Assembly: GCA_021323495.1 (NCBI GenBank)
Contig: JAJQJO010000241.1
Coordinates: 1-6,718 of the forward strand
From: Cellvibrio sp.
Lineage (GTDB): Bacteria; Pseudomonadota; Gammaproteobacteria; Pseudomonadales; Cellvibrionaceae
Direction of reading: 5' to 3'
DNA: 6,718 nt
Shown here: in pieces, positions 1 through 6,003 of the stretch
Numbering within the stretch: position 1 is the first letter of the stretch
Layout: each line of letters opens with the position of its first letter
Notes under the pieces: generated by a model
Databases searched by the model: none
What the model was told of the DNA's origin: nothing
The model's input: only the letters and a program-made list of their open reading frames with translations
Program-made: the position numbers and the translations under genes

Positions 1-644
1 GATTATTGCGTGTTAACGCCGCATCGCCGTTTATGCTGCATGTGCTGGTGCCCTTGGTGCGCGGTTTTCGCGCGCAGTATCCCGATATCGAGTTGGAATT
101 AAATACCAACGACCAGATTATCGATTTACTGGAGCATCGCACCGACATCGCCATTCGCATCGGTGCGCTCACCGATTCAAGTTTGCATGCGCGTCCGCTG
201 ATGACCAATCGTTTGCGTGTGCTTGCCAGCCCCGCGTATTTGCGCGAGCGAGGTGAGCCGCAAGCGACGGCGGATTTATCTGGGCATCGCCTGTTAGGTT
301 TTACTCGTCCCGAATCACTGAACGCCTGGCCGCTGCGCAATGTTCAGGGCGATAGATTTGTTATCGCGCCTTGTGTGCGAGCATCGAGTGGTGAAACGTT
401 GCGGCAATTGGCGTTAGCAGGAGAGGGAATTGTTTGCCTCGCGGATTTTATGACGCAAGCAGATCGCCAAAATGAAAATTTGGTGCAGATATTGGAGAGT
501 GATACTGTCGAGGTATTGCAGCCAGTGAATGCAGTTTATTATCGTAATACCGCACTTTCATCGAGGATTTCGTGTTTTCTTGATTACGTGACTGAGCAGA
601 TTAGCGACGTTAAATACAGCGATAAAAACGAAAAAAATAATTAA
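1..644 (+). CDS. LysR-family transcriptional regulator, C-terminal effector domain (5' truncated)
   Basis: About 213 residues of a LysR-type regulator are present; the N-terminal winged helix-turn-helix (roughly 90 residues in a family of about 300) lies before the window. The frame is open to base 1, so the first in-frame TTG at base 6 is an internal Leu and not a start. The visible part is the type 2 periplasmic-binding-like effector domain. It opens with LRVNAASPFMLHVLVPLV, then has the YPDIELEL strand, the characteristic RTDIAIRIGAL segment, LHARPL, LRVLASPAYL, and late in the domain SSGETLRQLALAGEGIVCL. This pattern is typical of the CrgA-like subgroup of LysR regulators. The stop is TAA at 642-644. 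The gene converges on the TetR gene with 3 bp between stops, so it is not in an operon with it. LysR proteins usually control a divergently transcribed neighbour, which would lie to the left, outside the window. A role in controlling the efflux operon is possible but nothing here shows it. Confidence 0.93.
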   Translation, partial: LLRVNAASPFMLHVLVPLVRGFRAQYPDIELELNTNDQIIDLLEHRTDIAIRIGALTDSSLHARPLMTNRLRVLASPAYLRERGEPQATADLSGHRLLGFTRPESLNAWPLRNVQGDRFVIAPCVRASSGETLRQLALAGEGIVCLADFMTQADRQNENLVQILESDTVEVLQPVNAVYYRNTALSSRISCFLDYVTEQISDVKYSDKNEKNN

Positions 645-647
645 TCA

Positions 648-1148
648 TCACGCTTCTTGCGTGCACGGCCATGTCGGTTTTGCGCTGTACCAGAACTCGG
701 GTTTCAAACCGAGTATACGATAAATCCCTTCCGGCAAATCCTTTTTAATATTGCTGATACGATCGGTCATCAGCTGTAAGGTATCGGTAATACGATTTTC
801 ACCGCAACCTGACTGCATGCCCGCGGTAAAAAACGCGCAGCCGGGCACATTGTCTTTATCCTCGCCGACTTTATTGATGTAGATAAATTGCAGCCAATTT
901 TCCAACTGCTCAAGCGGGCTGTTGATCGGTGAAAAAATACAATCCAGCTCCTGCCGGATTTCCTCCCAGTAATGACTGGTTGCCTCGCAAAACAATTCCG
1001 CCTTCGATTCGAAGTGATGATAAAAACTGCCCTTGGTAACCCCCGCTTGCTTGCAGATTTCATTGACACCCACGGAAGTGTAATTGCTGTTCCAGATCAG
1101 GTTCAGCGCGGTTTCCAGTAGTAGCGTGCGGGTATCGGTGGGGCTCAT
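648..1148 (-). CDS. TetR/AcrR-family repressor, probable local regulator of the efflux operon
   Basis: A 166-residue DNA-binding repressor. The N-terminal TetR helix-turn-helix spans about residues 7-53, with AGVTKGSFYHHFESKAELF as the family signature. The C-terminal ligand/dimer domain contains a VPGC motif (Cys104) followed by SGCGEN (Cys115). The NemR group carries a redox-active Cys in a similar GC context, so thiol sensing is conceivable but inferred. I chose the ATG at 1146-1148: the frame stays open to an ATG at 1242-1244, but that lies upstream of the predicted promoter, and the ATG at 1161-1163 would leave a leader of only about 9 nt. The Shine-Dalgarno sequence is weak (GAGA about 10 nt upstream). 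Family members are usually 190-210 residues; this one runs from LQLMTDR straight into KKDLPEGIYRILGLKPEFW, which looks like a normal C-terminal end, so a segment of 30-40 residues may be missing. It is divergent from the pump genes and has an operator-like palindrome inside its own promoter. Confidence 0.9.
   Translation of the reverse strand: MSPTDTRTLLLETALNLIWNSNYTSVGVNEICKQAGVTKGSFYHHFESKAELFCEATSHYWEEIRQELDCIFSPINSPLEQLENWLQFIYINKVGEDKDNVPGCAFFTAGMQSGCGENRITDTLQLMTDRISNIKKDLPEGIYRILGLKPEFWYSAKPTWPCTQEA
649..663 (-). terminator. Weak hairpin at the 3' end of the TetR gene
   Basis: A perfect 5-bp stem, CACGC / GCGTG with a 5-nt loop, overlaps the TetR stop codon. Read on the minus strand it is followed, about 11 nt later, by a run of seven T (631-637). 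That T run is the A-tract ending the LysR gene on the other strand. The stem is short and the T run is too distant for a canonical intrinsic terminator, so this is only a candidate. No good terminator is visible for the LysR gene on the + strand. Confidence 0.25.
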
Positions 1149-1178
1149 GACGCGGGTTCTCATACAAAGGTTGTGGTT

Positions 1179-1207
1179 ATTATGATACCGGACGGTATGT
1201 TTTTCAA
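1179..1207 (-). promoter_or_regulatory. Predicted sigma-70 promoter of the TetR gene
   Basis: Read on the minus strand: -35 TTGAAA (1207-1202), a 17-bp spacer, and -10 CATAAT (1184-1179). The spacer length is ideal and each box is close to consensus. Transcription would start near 1172, giving a leader of about 24 nt before the ATG at 1148. The spacer is almost entirely filled by an inverted repeat, which suggests autorepression. Confidence 0.65.
1185..1198. promoter_or_regulatory. Operator-like inverted repeat 1 (TetR gene promoter)
   Basis: ATACCGGACGGTAT: a perfect 6-bp inverted repeat around a central GA. It shares the ATACC-N4-GGTAT frame with the second site at 1367-1382, and the 8-nt stretch CGGTATGT (1193-1200) is identical in both. 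The repeat sits between the -35 and -10 boxes of the TetR gene. Size, symmetry and position are those of a TetR-family operator. Binding by the adjacent regulator is inferred. Confidence 0.72.
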
Positions 1208-1358
1208 TCGGCCATTTTCCGCTCCAAACCGGGTATAGGTGCAAAATCGCTGTTTTAGTAAATGCGTGTAATTTGCCAAACCCTTTGATTTAGCAGGATT
1301 TTATACCGGCACCGTCCGCCTGATCTTGGTGATTGTGAAAGCAATGGAAAAATTTTTG

Positions 1359-1388
1359 TTGACCAGCATACCAACCGGTATGTATTAT
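1359..1388 (+). promoter_or_regulatory. Predicted sigma-70 promoter of the efflux operon
   Basis: The -35 box TTGACC (1359-1364) is followed by an 18-bp spacer and a -10 box TATTAT (1383-1388). A 17-bp alternative with GTATTA is poorer. The start point would be near 1395, leaving a leader of about 73 nt before the adaptor ATG. An operator-like inverted repeat fills the spacer, so a bound repressor would exclude RNA polymerase. The promoter should drive all three efflux genes. Confidence 0.65.
1367..1382. promoter_or_regulatory. Operator-like inverted repeat 2 (efflux operon promoter)
   Basis: CATACCAACCGGTATG: a perfect 6-bp inverted repeat with a 4-bp centre. It has the same ATACC-N4-GGTAT geometry as the site in the TetR promoter and the same CGGTATGT right flank (1376-1383). 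It occupies the spacer between TTGACC and TATTAT. Two matching palindromes in two divergent promoters beside a TetR gene strongly suggest one repressor acting on both, which is inferred from sequence alone. Confidence 0.75.
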
Positions 1389-1467
1389 TTTCACAAATGC
1401 CGATTTAGACCCCCTTCAAGGAGTTTCAAATAGTCATTAATTCGCTAACCAAGACCAGGAGTTTGCC

Positions 1468-2646
1468 ATGAGTAGCGCCAATCCATTCGTATTCCCCCGC
1501 AAAACCTACCACTACACGGCTGCTGCCATACTGGCAGGTATTGTCGGTTTTTATTACGTAACCGGTGTTGATGCTGCAACACCTGCGGCCGTACCGCCCG
1601 CCCCGGCGGTTGATGTAGTGGTGTTGGAACCGCAAGAAATCCGCACCTGGGCCAGTTTTTCTGGTCGATTGGCGCCGGTTGAGAGTGCGGCCATCAAACC
1701 GCTGGTGAGTGGCACCATCCAGCAAGTGCTGTTTAATGAAGGGCAGCAAGTGAAGAAGGGCCAACCGTTATTTGTGATCGATCCGCGTCCTCATCAGGCC
1801 TCGGTCCAGCGTGCGCAAGCGCAGTTGGCGACCGCACAATCCCGTGCAAAGCTCGCGCAGGACGAGTTGAGTCGCGCGCAGCAATTGATAACGGCCAAGT
1901 TGGTTTCGCAAAGTATCTATGATTCGGCACTGAGTACCCACCAGGTTGCGCAGGCCGATGTAAAACAAGCAGAGGCTGCATTGAGCCAGGCCAAACTGGA
2001 CCTGGAATATGCGCACATCAGCGCACCTATTTCCGGCCGCATTGGCCGCGCAGAGTTGACCACGGGTAATGTGGTGGAGGCGGGAGCAAATGCCCCCTTG
2101 CTCACCCACATTGTTGCCAACGATAAACTCTATGCCGAGTTTAATGTTGATGAAGCCACTTATATCGAGTTCGTGCGCAATACCAGGAACACACAAGATA
2201 TGCCGGTAGAGTTGACGCTCGCCAGTGATAGTAGTGTGACTTACAACGGCCATATCTCGGCTTTTGATAACCGCCTGGATACCAACAGCGGCACCATTCG
2301 TGCACGCGCTATTTTTGATAACAATGATGGTGCACTTACCGCCGGCATGTTTGCCAATGTACGCCTGGGGTCGGCAGAAAAAATCCAGGCGTTGTTAGTG
2401 CCCGAGCGTGCGATTGGTACCAACCAAAGTAAAAAATATGTGTTGGTGGTCGATGAAAAAAATACCGCGACCTATCATGAAATCACTTTGGGTGACCATT
2501 ACCAGGGGCAGCGGGTGATAGTGGCGGGCGTCAATGCCGGCGATAAGATTATCGTTAATGGTTTATCCCACGTGCGACCGAATAGTGTCGTGAATCCCAG
2601 TGTTGCCCAAGCTGGTGTTGCAACAACCGTTGCGTCCAACCACTAA
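1468..2646 (+). CDS. RND efflux periplasmic adaptor subunit (membrane fusion protein), MexE-like
   Basis: A 392-residue periplasmic adaptor that bridges the RND pump and the outer-membrane channel. A hydrophobic segment at residues 16-34 is a signal peptide or anchor. The sequence has no cysteine at all, so unlike AcrA or MexA it cannot be lipidated. The first lipoyl half is near residues 72-105 (VSGTIQQVLFNEGQQVKKG), followed by an Ala/Gln-rich coiled-coil hairpin at 108-178 and the second lipoyl half at 181-208 (ISAPISGRIGRAELTTGNV). After these come the beta-barrel (about 215-300, with FDNRLDTNSGTIRARA) and the membrane-proximal domain (VPERAIGTNQSKKYV onward). The hairpin tip keeps the RLS docking motif as R136-x3-L140-x6-S147, known in AcrA/MexA to contact TolC-type channels. 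The start is supported by AGGAG at 1457-1461, 6 nt before the ATG. This is the first gene of the operon. The sequence is most like MexE-type adaptors, recognised from memory; the substrate is unknown. Confidence 0.95.
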   Translation: MSSANPFVFPRKTYHYTAAAILAGIVGFYYVTGVDAATPAAVPPAPAVDVVVLEPQEIRTWASFSGRLAPVESAAIKPLVSGTIQQVLFNEGQQVKKGQPLFVIDPRPHQASVQRAQAQLATAQSRAKLAQDELSRAQQLITAKLVSQSIYDSALSTHQVAQADVKQAEAALSQAKLDLEYAHISAPISGRIGRAELTTGNVVEAGANAPLLTHIVANDKLYAEFNVDEATYIEFVRNTRNTQDMPVELTLASDSSVTYNGHISAFDNRLDTNSGTIRARAIFDNNDGALTAGMFANVRLGSAEKIQALLVPERAIGTNQSKKYVLVVDEKNTATYHEITLGDHYQGQRVIVAGVNAGDKIIVNGLSHVRPNSVVNPSVAQAGVATTVASNH

Positions 2647-2687
2647 GCTCACCACAGTTTAATCCAATCGTTTTTGTGTGACCGGTT

Positions 2688-2710
2688 GCGCTGGTGCCAT
2701 GCACCAGTGC
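2688..2710 (+). other. Strong intercistronic hairpin between adaptor and RND genes
   Basis: GCGCTGGTGC / GCACCAGTGC form a 10-bp stem (one G-U pair) around a 3-nt CAT loop, inside the 132-bp gap between the adaptor stop and the RND start. No U-run follows directly (TCTCC comes next), although a T-rich tract lies at 2725-2757. It is therefore not a standard terminator. It could protect the upstream mRNA end or lower expression of the downstream genes; both are inferences. Confidence 0.6.
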
Positions 2711-2778
2711 TCTCCAAACACGCGTTTTACTTTTGCTTTAACTTTTAATTTTATTTCAGCCATGCAGGCAGGTTCATC

Positions 2779-5700
2779 ATGAACATATCCAAATTTTTTG
2801 TGGATCGTCCCATTTTTGCCGGGGTAATTTCGCTACTGATCTTTATCGCCGGTTTGCTCGCTATGTTTCAATTGCCCATCTCGGAATATCCGGATGTATC
2901 GCCTCCCTCGGTAGTGGTGAATGCATCCTATCCTGGCGCTAACCCGAAAGTTATTGCTGAAACCGTTGCGACGCCGCTCGAAGAGCAATTGGCCGGCACT
3001 GAAAATATGTTGTACATGTTTTCGCAAGCAACTACGGACGGCCGCTTGACCTTAACGGTTACCTTTAAAATTGGTACCGATGTCGATCTTGCGCAGCAAA
3101 TGGTGCAAAACCGTGTATCACAAGCGCTGCCGCGCTTGCCCGATGTAACCCGTCAGCGCGGGGTAACCGTGGTAAAAAGCTCACCCGACTTAACCATGGT
3201 GGTGCATTTGATTTCGCCGGACAAAAGCTACGACGAGCTTTATTTGCGCAACTACGCCTTGATGAATATTAAAGACGAGCTTGCCAAAGTGACCGGTGTA
3301 GGGCAGGTGCGTTTATTTGGTTCAGGCGATTACGCTATGCGTATCTGGCTGAACCCGGAAAAAATCGCAGAAAAGAACCTCACCGCCAATGATGTAGCCA
3401 ATGCAATCCGTGAACAGAACGTGCAAGTGGCTGCCGGTATGATTGGTGGTGCGCCGGTAACAGATTTGGTTGATGTGCAATTGCCCATTAATGCCAAAGG
3501 CCGGTTGGATAATCCGGAAGAATTTGGCGAAATAATTATCCGTGCAGGCAGCACCGGTGAGATTACCCGATTGAAAGATGTTGCGCGGGTGGAAATGGGG
3601 CCATCGGAATTCAGCTTGAACGCCATGCTGGATAGTCGGCCTGCGGTCGCCATTCCGATCTTCCAATCCCCTGGAGCTAATGCCATCCAGATTTCCGATG
3701 CGGTGCGCTCTACCATGGCGGAATTATCCGAGCGTTTTCCCCAGGGTGTTGAATATGAGGTTGTCTACGATCCAACGATTTTCGTAAAAAGTTCGATCAA
3801 AGCGGTAATCATCACCTTGCTTGAAGCTTTGGCGTTGGTTGTAGTGGTTGTGGTTTTATTCTTACAAACCTGGCGCGCATCAATTATTCCTTTGCTTGCA
3901 GTTCCAGTTTCAATCATTGGTACTTTCTCGCTGATGTGGGCGTTTGGATTCTCCATTAATACCTTGTCATTATTCGGTTTGGTATTGGCGATTGGTATCG
4001 TGGTGGACGATGCAATTGTGGTGGTGGAAAACGTTGAGCGGAATATCGAAGAGGGCCTAACGCCGCTTGCTGCAACCTACAAAGCGATGCAGGAAGTGAG
4101 TGGGCCGATCATTGCGATATCCCTGACGTTGGTTGCTGTGTTTGTGCCTATCGCGTTTGTGAGTGGTTTGACGGGTCAGTTTTATCAACAGTTTGCATTG
4201 ACGATTGCAATTTCGACGGTGATATCAGCAATCAATTCATTGACGTTAAGCCCGGCACTCGCTGCACTCTTGTTAAAAAGCCATGATGCACCGAAAGATC
4301 GGTTAACGCGCATTATGGATAAAATTTTTGGTCGCTTTTTCGGCTGGTTCAATCGCAGCTTTAATCGTGCCTCCGGTAATTACTCTGGCAAGGTCGGAAA
4401 ATTATTGGGACGCAAAACACTAGCGATCGGTGTTTATGCGCTGCTGCTCGGAATTACCGCAGTAGGTTTCAATATTATCCCTAAAGGTTTCGTGCCTGCG
4501 CAGGACAAACAATACCTGATTGCCTTTGCCCAATTGCCCGATGGCGCAACACTCAAGCGCACTGAGCAAGTGATCCGTGAAATGGGCGAAATTGGTTTGG
4601 CAGAAGCCGGCGTGGAAAGTGCAGTGCAATTTCCTGGCTTGAGTATTAATGGTTTCACCAATAGCTCCAGTGCTGGCATTGTATTTTTAACCTTGAAACC
4701 ATTTGATCAGCGCAAAGGCAAAGAGCTTTCAGCTGCAGCGATTTCGCAAAAACTGCAAATGAAATTTGCCGGTGTTGAAGAAGCTTTTATTGCGGTATTC
4801 CCGCCACCACCAGTGCGCGGTTTAGGTACCACGGGTGGATTTAAGTTGCAGATCGAAGATCGCGCTGGTTTGGGTTATGAAAAGTTGGCCGAGGTAGTTG
4901 GGCAGGTGCAACAAAAAGCAATGCAGCGCCCTGAGTTGGCGAGTGTGTTTTCCAACTACAAAATCAATGTGCCGCAATTATATGCGGATGTGGACCGCAC
5001 CAAAGCCAAACAACTTGGCCTGAATGTGAAAGAAATTTTTGACACTATGCAAATCTATTTGGGTTCGCTTTATGTGAACGATTTCAATCAATTTGGCCGC
5101 ACCTATCAAGTGATTGCACAGGCGGATGCTGAATATCGCAACACGCCAGCAGACGCGCTCAACTTGAAAGTGCGCAATCTGCAAGGCGATATGGTGCCGC
5201 TCGGTGCGGTGTTGACCATGGAAGAAAGCTATGGCCCGGAAAGTGCGGCGCACTACAACGGTTATTTGGCAGCAGATATTAATGGCAACGCCGCGCCCGG
5301 TTATTCAAGTGGCCAGGCGCAGGATGCTATCGATGAAATTCTGGATGAGGTTTTACCTTCAGGCATTGTGTATGAATGGACAGATTTAACCTATCAGGAA
5401 GTGCTTGCGGGCAACACAGCAATTTATATTTTGCCCTTGTGTTTGCTGTTGGTGTTCCTGGTGCTCGCTGCACAGTATGAAAGTTTGGCGCTGCCTCTGG
5501 TAGTGGTATCGATTGTGCCGCTCTCTATTTTGGCTGCGCTCTTCGGTGTGTGGATTACTAATGGCGACAACAATATCTTCACGCAAATCAGTTTGTTTGT
5601 GCTCGCGGGGCTCGCTAGTAAAAACGCGATCCTGATTGTGGAATTTGCGCGCGAACTGGAAATGCGCGGCATGGCAACTTATCAGGCGGCGATTACTGCC

Positions 5701-6003
5701 AGCCGCATGCGTTTGCGTCCGATTTTGATGACCTCCTTCGCATTTATTATGGGTGTATTGCCGATGGTGTTCTCTACCGGTGCTGGTTCGGAAATGCGCA
5801 GCGTAATGGGAATCGCCGTTTTCTCCGGCATGTTGGGTGTGACTTTCTTTGGTTTGTTCTTCACGCCTATGTTCTACGTGTTGCTGCGCAAACTGGAAGG
5901 TAAACGCAGCTATGCCGTGGCTGAAAAAGTCGCTGCAGAAAAACTGGAGCGCCAAGCGCATTCACATCAATCAGCCCTTGATCATAAAGAGGTGCAAGTA
6001 TGA
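2779..6003 (+). CDS. HAE-1 family RND multidrug efflux transporter, MexF-like inner-membrane pump
   Basis: A complete 1074-residue proton-driven transporter, the energy-coupled part of the tripartite pump. It starts MNISKFFVDRPIFAGV, with TM1 at about 10-29, a large periplasmic porter/docking loop at about 30-340, TM2-TM6 from about 342, a second periplasmic loop at about 570-885, and the final TM bundle to about 1040, then a cytoplasmic tail. The proton-relay residues known from AcrB are all present: D410 and D411 in TM4 (GIVVDDAIVV), K948 (GLASKNAILIVEFA), and R978 and T985 (RMRLRPILMTSFAF). The segment LPISEYPDVSPPSVVV and the switch-loop region near 618-640 are typical of MexF/AcrB-type HAE-1 pumps. 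No frameshift is seen. The Shine-Dalgarno sequence is weak (CAGG, 6 nt before the ATG). Known MexF-type pumps export drugs such as chloramphenicol and fluoroquinolones, but the substrates of this one cannot be read from sequence. The last 4 nt overlap the outer-membrane gene. Confidence 0.97.
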   Translation: MNISKFFVDRPIFAGVISLLIFIAGLLAMFQLPISEYPDVSPPSVVVNASYPGANPKVIAETVATPLEEQLAGTENMLYMFSQATTDGRLTLTVTFKIGTDVDLAQQMVQNRVSQALPRLPDVTRQRGVTVVKSSPDLTMVVHLISPDKSYDELYLRNYALMNIKDELAKVTGVGQVRLFGSGDYAMRIWLNPEKIAEKNLTANDVANAIREQNVQVAAGMIGGAPVTDLVDVQLPINAKGRLDNPEEFGEIIIRAGSTGEITRLKDVARVEMGPSEFSLNAMLDSRPAVAIPIFQSPGANAIQISDAVRSTMAELSERFPQGVEYEVVYDPTIFVKSSIKAVIITLLEALALVVVVVVLFLQTWRASIIPLLAVPVSIIGTFSLMWAFGFSINTLSLFGLVLAIGIVVDDAIVVVENVERNIEEGLTPLAATYKAMQEVSGPIIAISLTLVAVFVPIAFVSGLTGQFYQQFALTIAISTVISAINSLTLSPALAALLLKSHDAPKDRLTRIMDKIFGRFFGWFNRSFNRASGNYSGKVGKLLGRKTLAIGVYALLLGITAVGFNIIPKGFVPAQDKQYLIAFAQLPDGATLKRTEQVIREMGEIGLAEAGVESAVQFPGLSINGFTNSSSAGIVFLTLKPFDQRKGKELSAAAISQKLQMKFAGVEEAFIAVFPPPPVRGLGTTGGFKLQIEDRAGLGYEKLAEVVGQVQQKAMQRPELASVFSNYKINVPQLYADVDRTKAKQLGLNVKEIFDTMQIYLGSLYVNDFNQFGRTYQVIAQADAEYRNTPADALNLKVRNLQGDMVPLGAVLTMEESYGPESAAHYNGYLAADINGNAAPGYSSGQAQDAIDEILDEVLPSGIVYEWTDLTYQEVLAGNTAIYILPLCLLLVFLVLAAQYESLALPLVVVSIVPLSILAALFGVWITNGDNNIFTQISLFVLAGLASKNAILIVEFARELEMRGMATYQAAITASRMRLRPILMTSFAFIMGVLPMVFSTGAGSEMRSVMGIAVFSGMLGVTFFGLFFTPMFYVLLRKLEGKRSYAVAEKVAAEKLERQAHSHQSALDHKEVQV
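5988..5992 (+). promoter_or_regulatory. Ribosome binding site for the outer-membrane gene, inside the RND coding region
   Basis: AGAGG lies 7 nt before the ATG at 6000-6002, within the last codons of the RND gene. Together with the ATGA overlap it fixes the start of the outer-membrane gene and suggests translational coupling. Confidence 0.7.

Larger units (their letters stand above)
1149..1467. promoter_or_regulatory. Divergent control region between the TetR gene and the efflux operon
   Basis: This 319-bp stretch has no convincing gene. It holds a leftward promoter with operator (1179-1207) and a rightward promoter with operator (1359-1388). Two isolated operator-like half-sites lie between them: GGTAT at 1233-1237 and ATACCGG at 1303-1309. 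The predicted leader of the adaptor mRNA (about 1395-1467) contains two copies of AGGAGTTT. The inferred start points are about 1172 for the TetR gene and about 1395 for the adaptor, so the two promoters diverge without overlapping. Confidence 0.8.

Noticed and set aside
696..713. Imperfect inverted repeat CTCGGGTTT / AAACCGAG
   Set aside because: It lies inside the TetR coding region, has a bulge and almost no loop, and no T-run follows, so it is not a terminator or a clear operator.
1149..1244. N-terminal extension of the TetR gene to the ATG at 1242-1244 (198 residues)
   Set aside because: The extra 32 residues do not resemble a TetR N-terminus, and they would be encoded across the predicted promoter and operator. 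The start at 1148 fits the family and the promoter.
1768..2253. 161-codon open frame antisense to the adaptor gene
   Set aside because: It is a shadow of the adaptor coding sequence, with low-complexity Cys/Arg/Leu-rich translation and no family resemblance.
2413..2422. Palindrome TTGGTACCAA
   Set aside because: It lies inside the adaptor coding region in the conserved AIGTNQ segment and does not match the ATACC-N4-GGTAT operator form.
2721..2760. T-rich tract before the RND gene as an internal promoter or terminator
   Set aside because: No -35/-10 pair with proper spacing is convincing, and the tract is separated from the hairpin at 2688-2710 by about 15 nt, so neither reading is well supported.
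2762..2782. Six-codon mini-ORF (ATG at 2762) whose TGA overlaps the RND start
   Set aside because: There is no Shine-Dalgarno sequence before its ATG. An overlap this short can easily arise by chance, so a coupling role cannot be supported.
5386..5961. 191-codon open frame antisense to the 3' part of the RND gene
   Set aside because: It lies wholly within a strongly conserved RND coding region, its translation is His/Gln/Arg-rich with no recognisable domain, and no ribosome binding site is evident.
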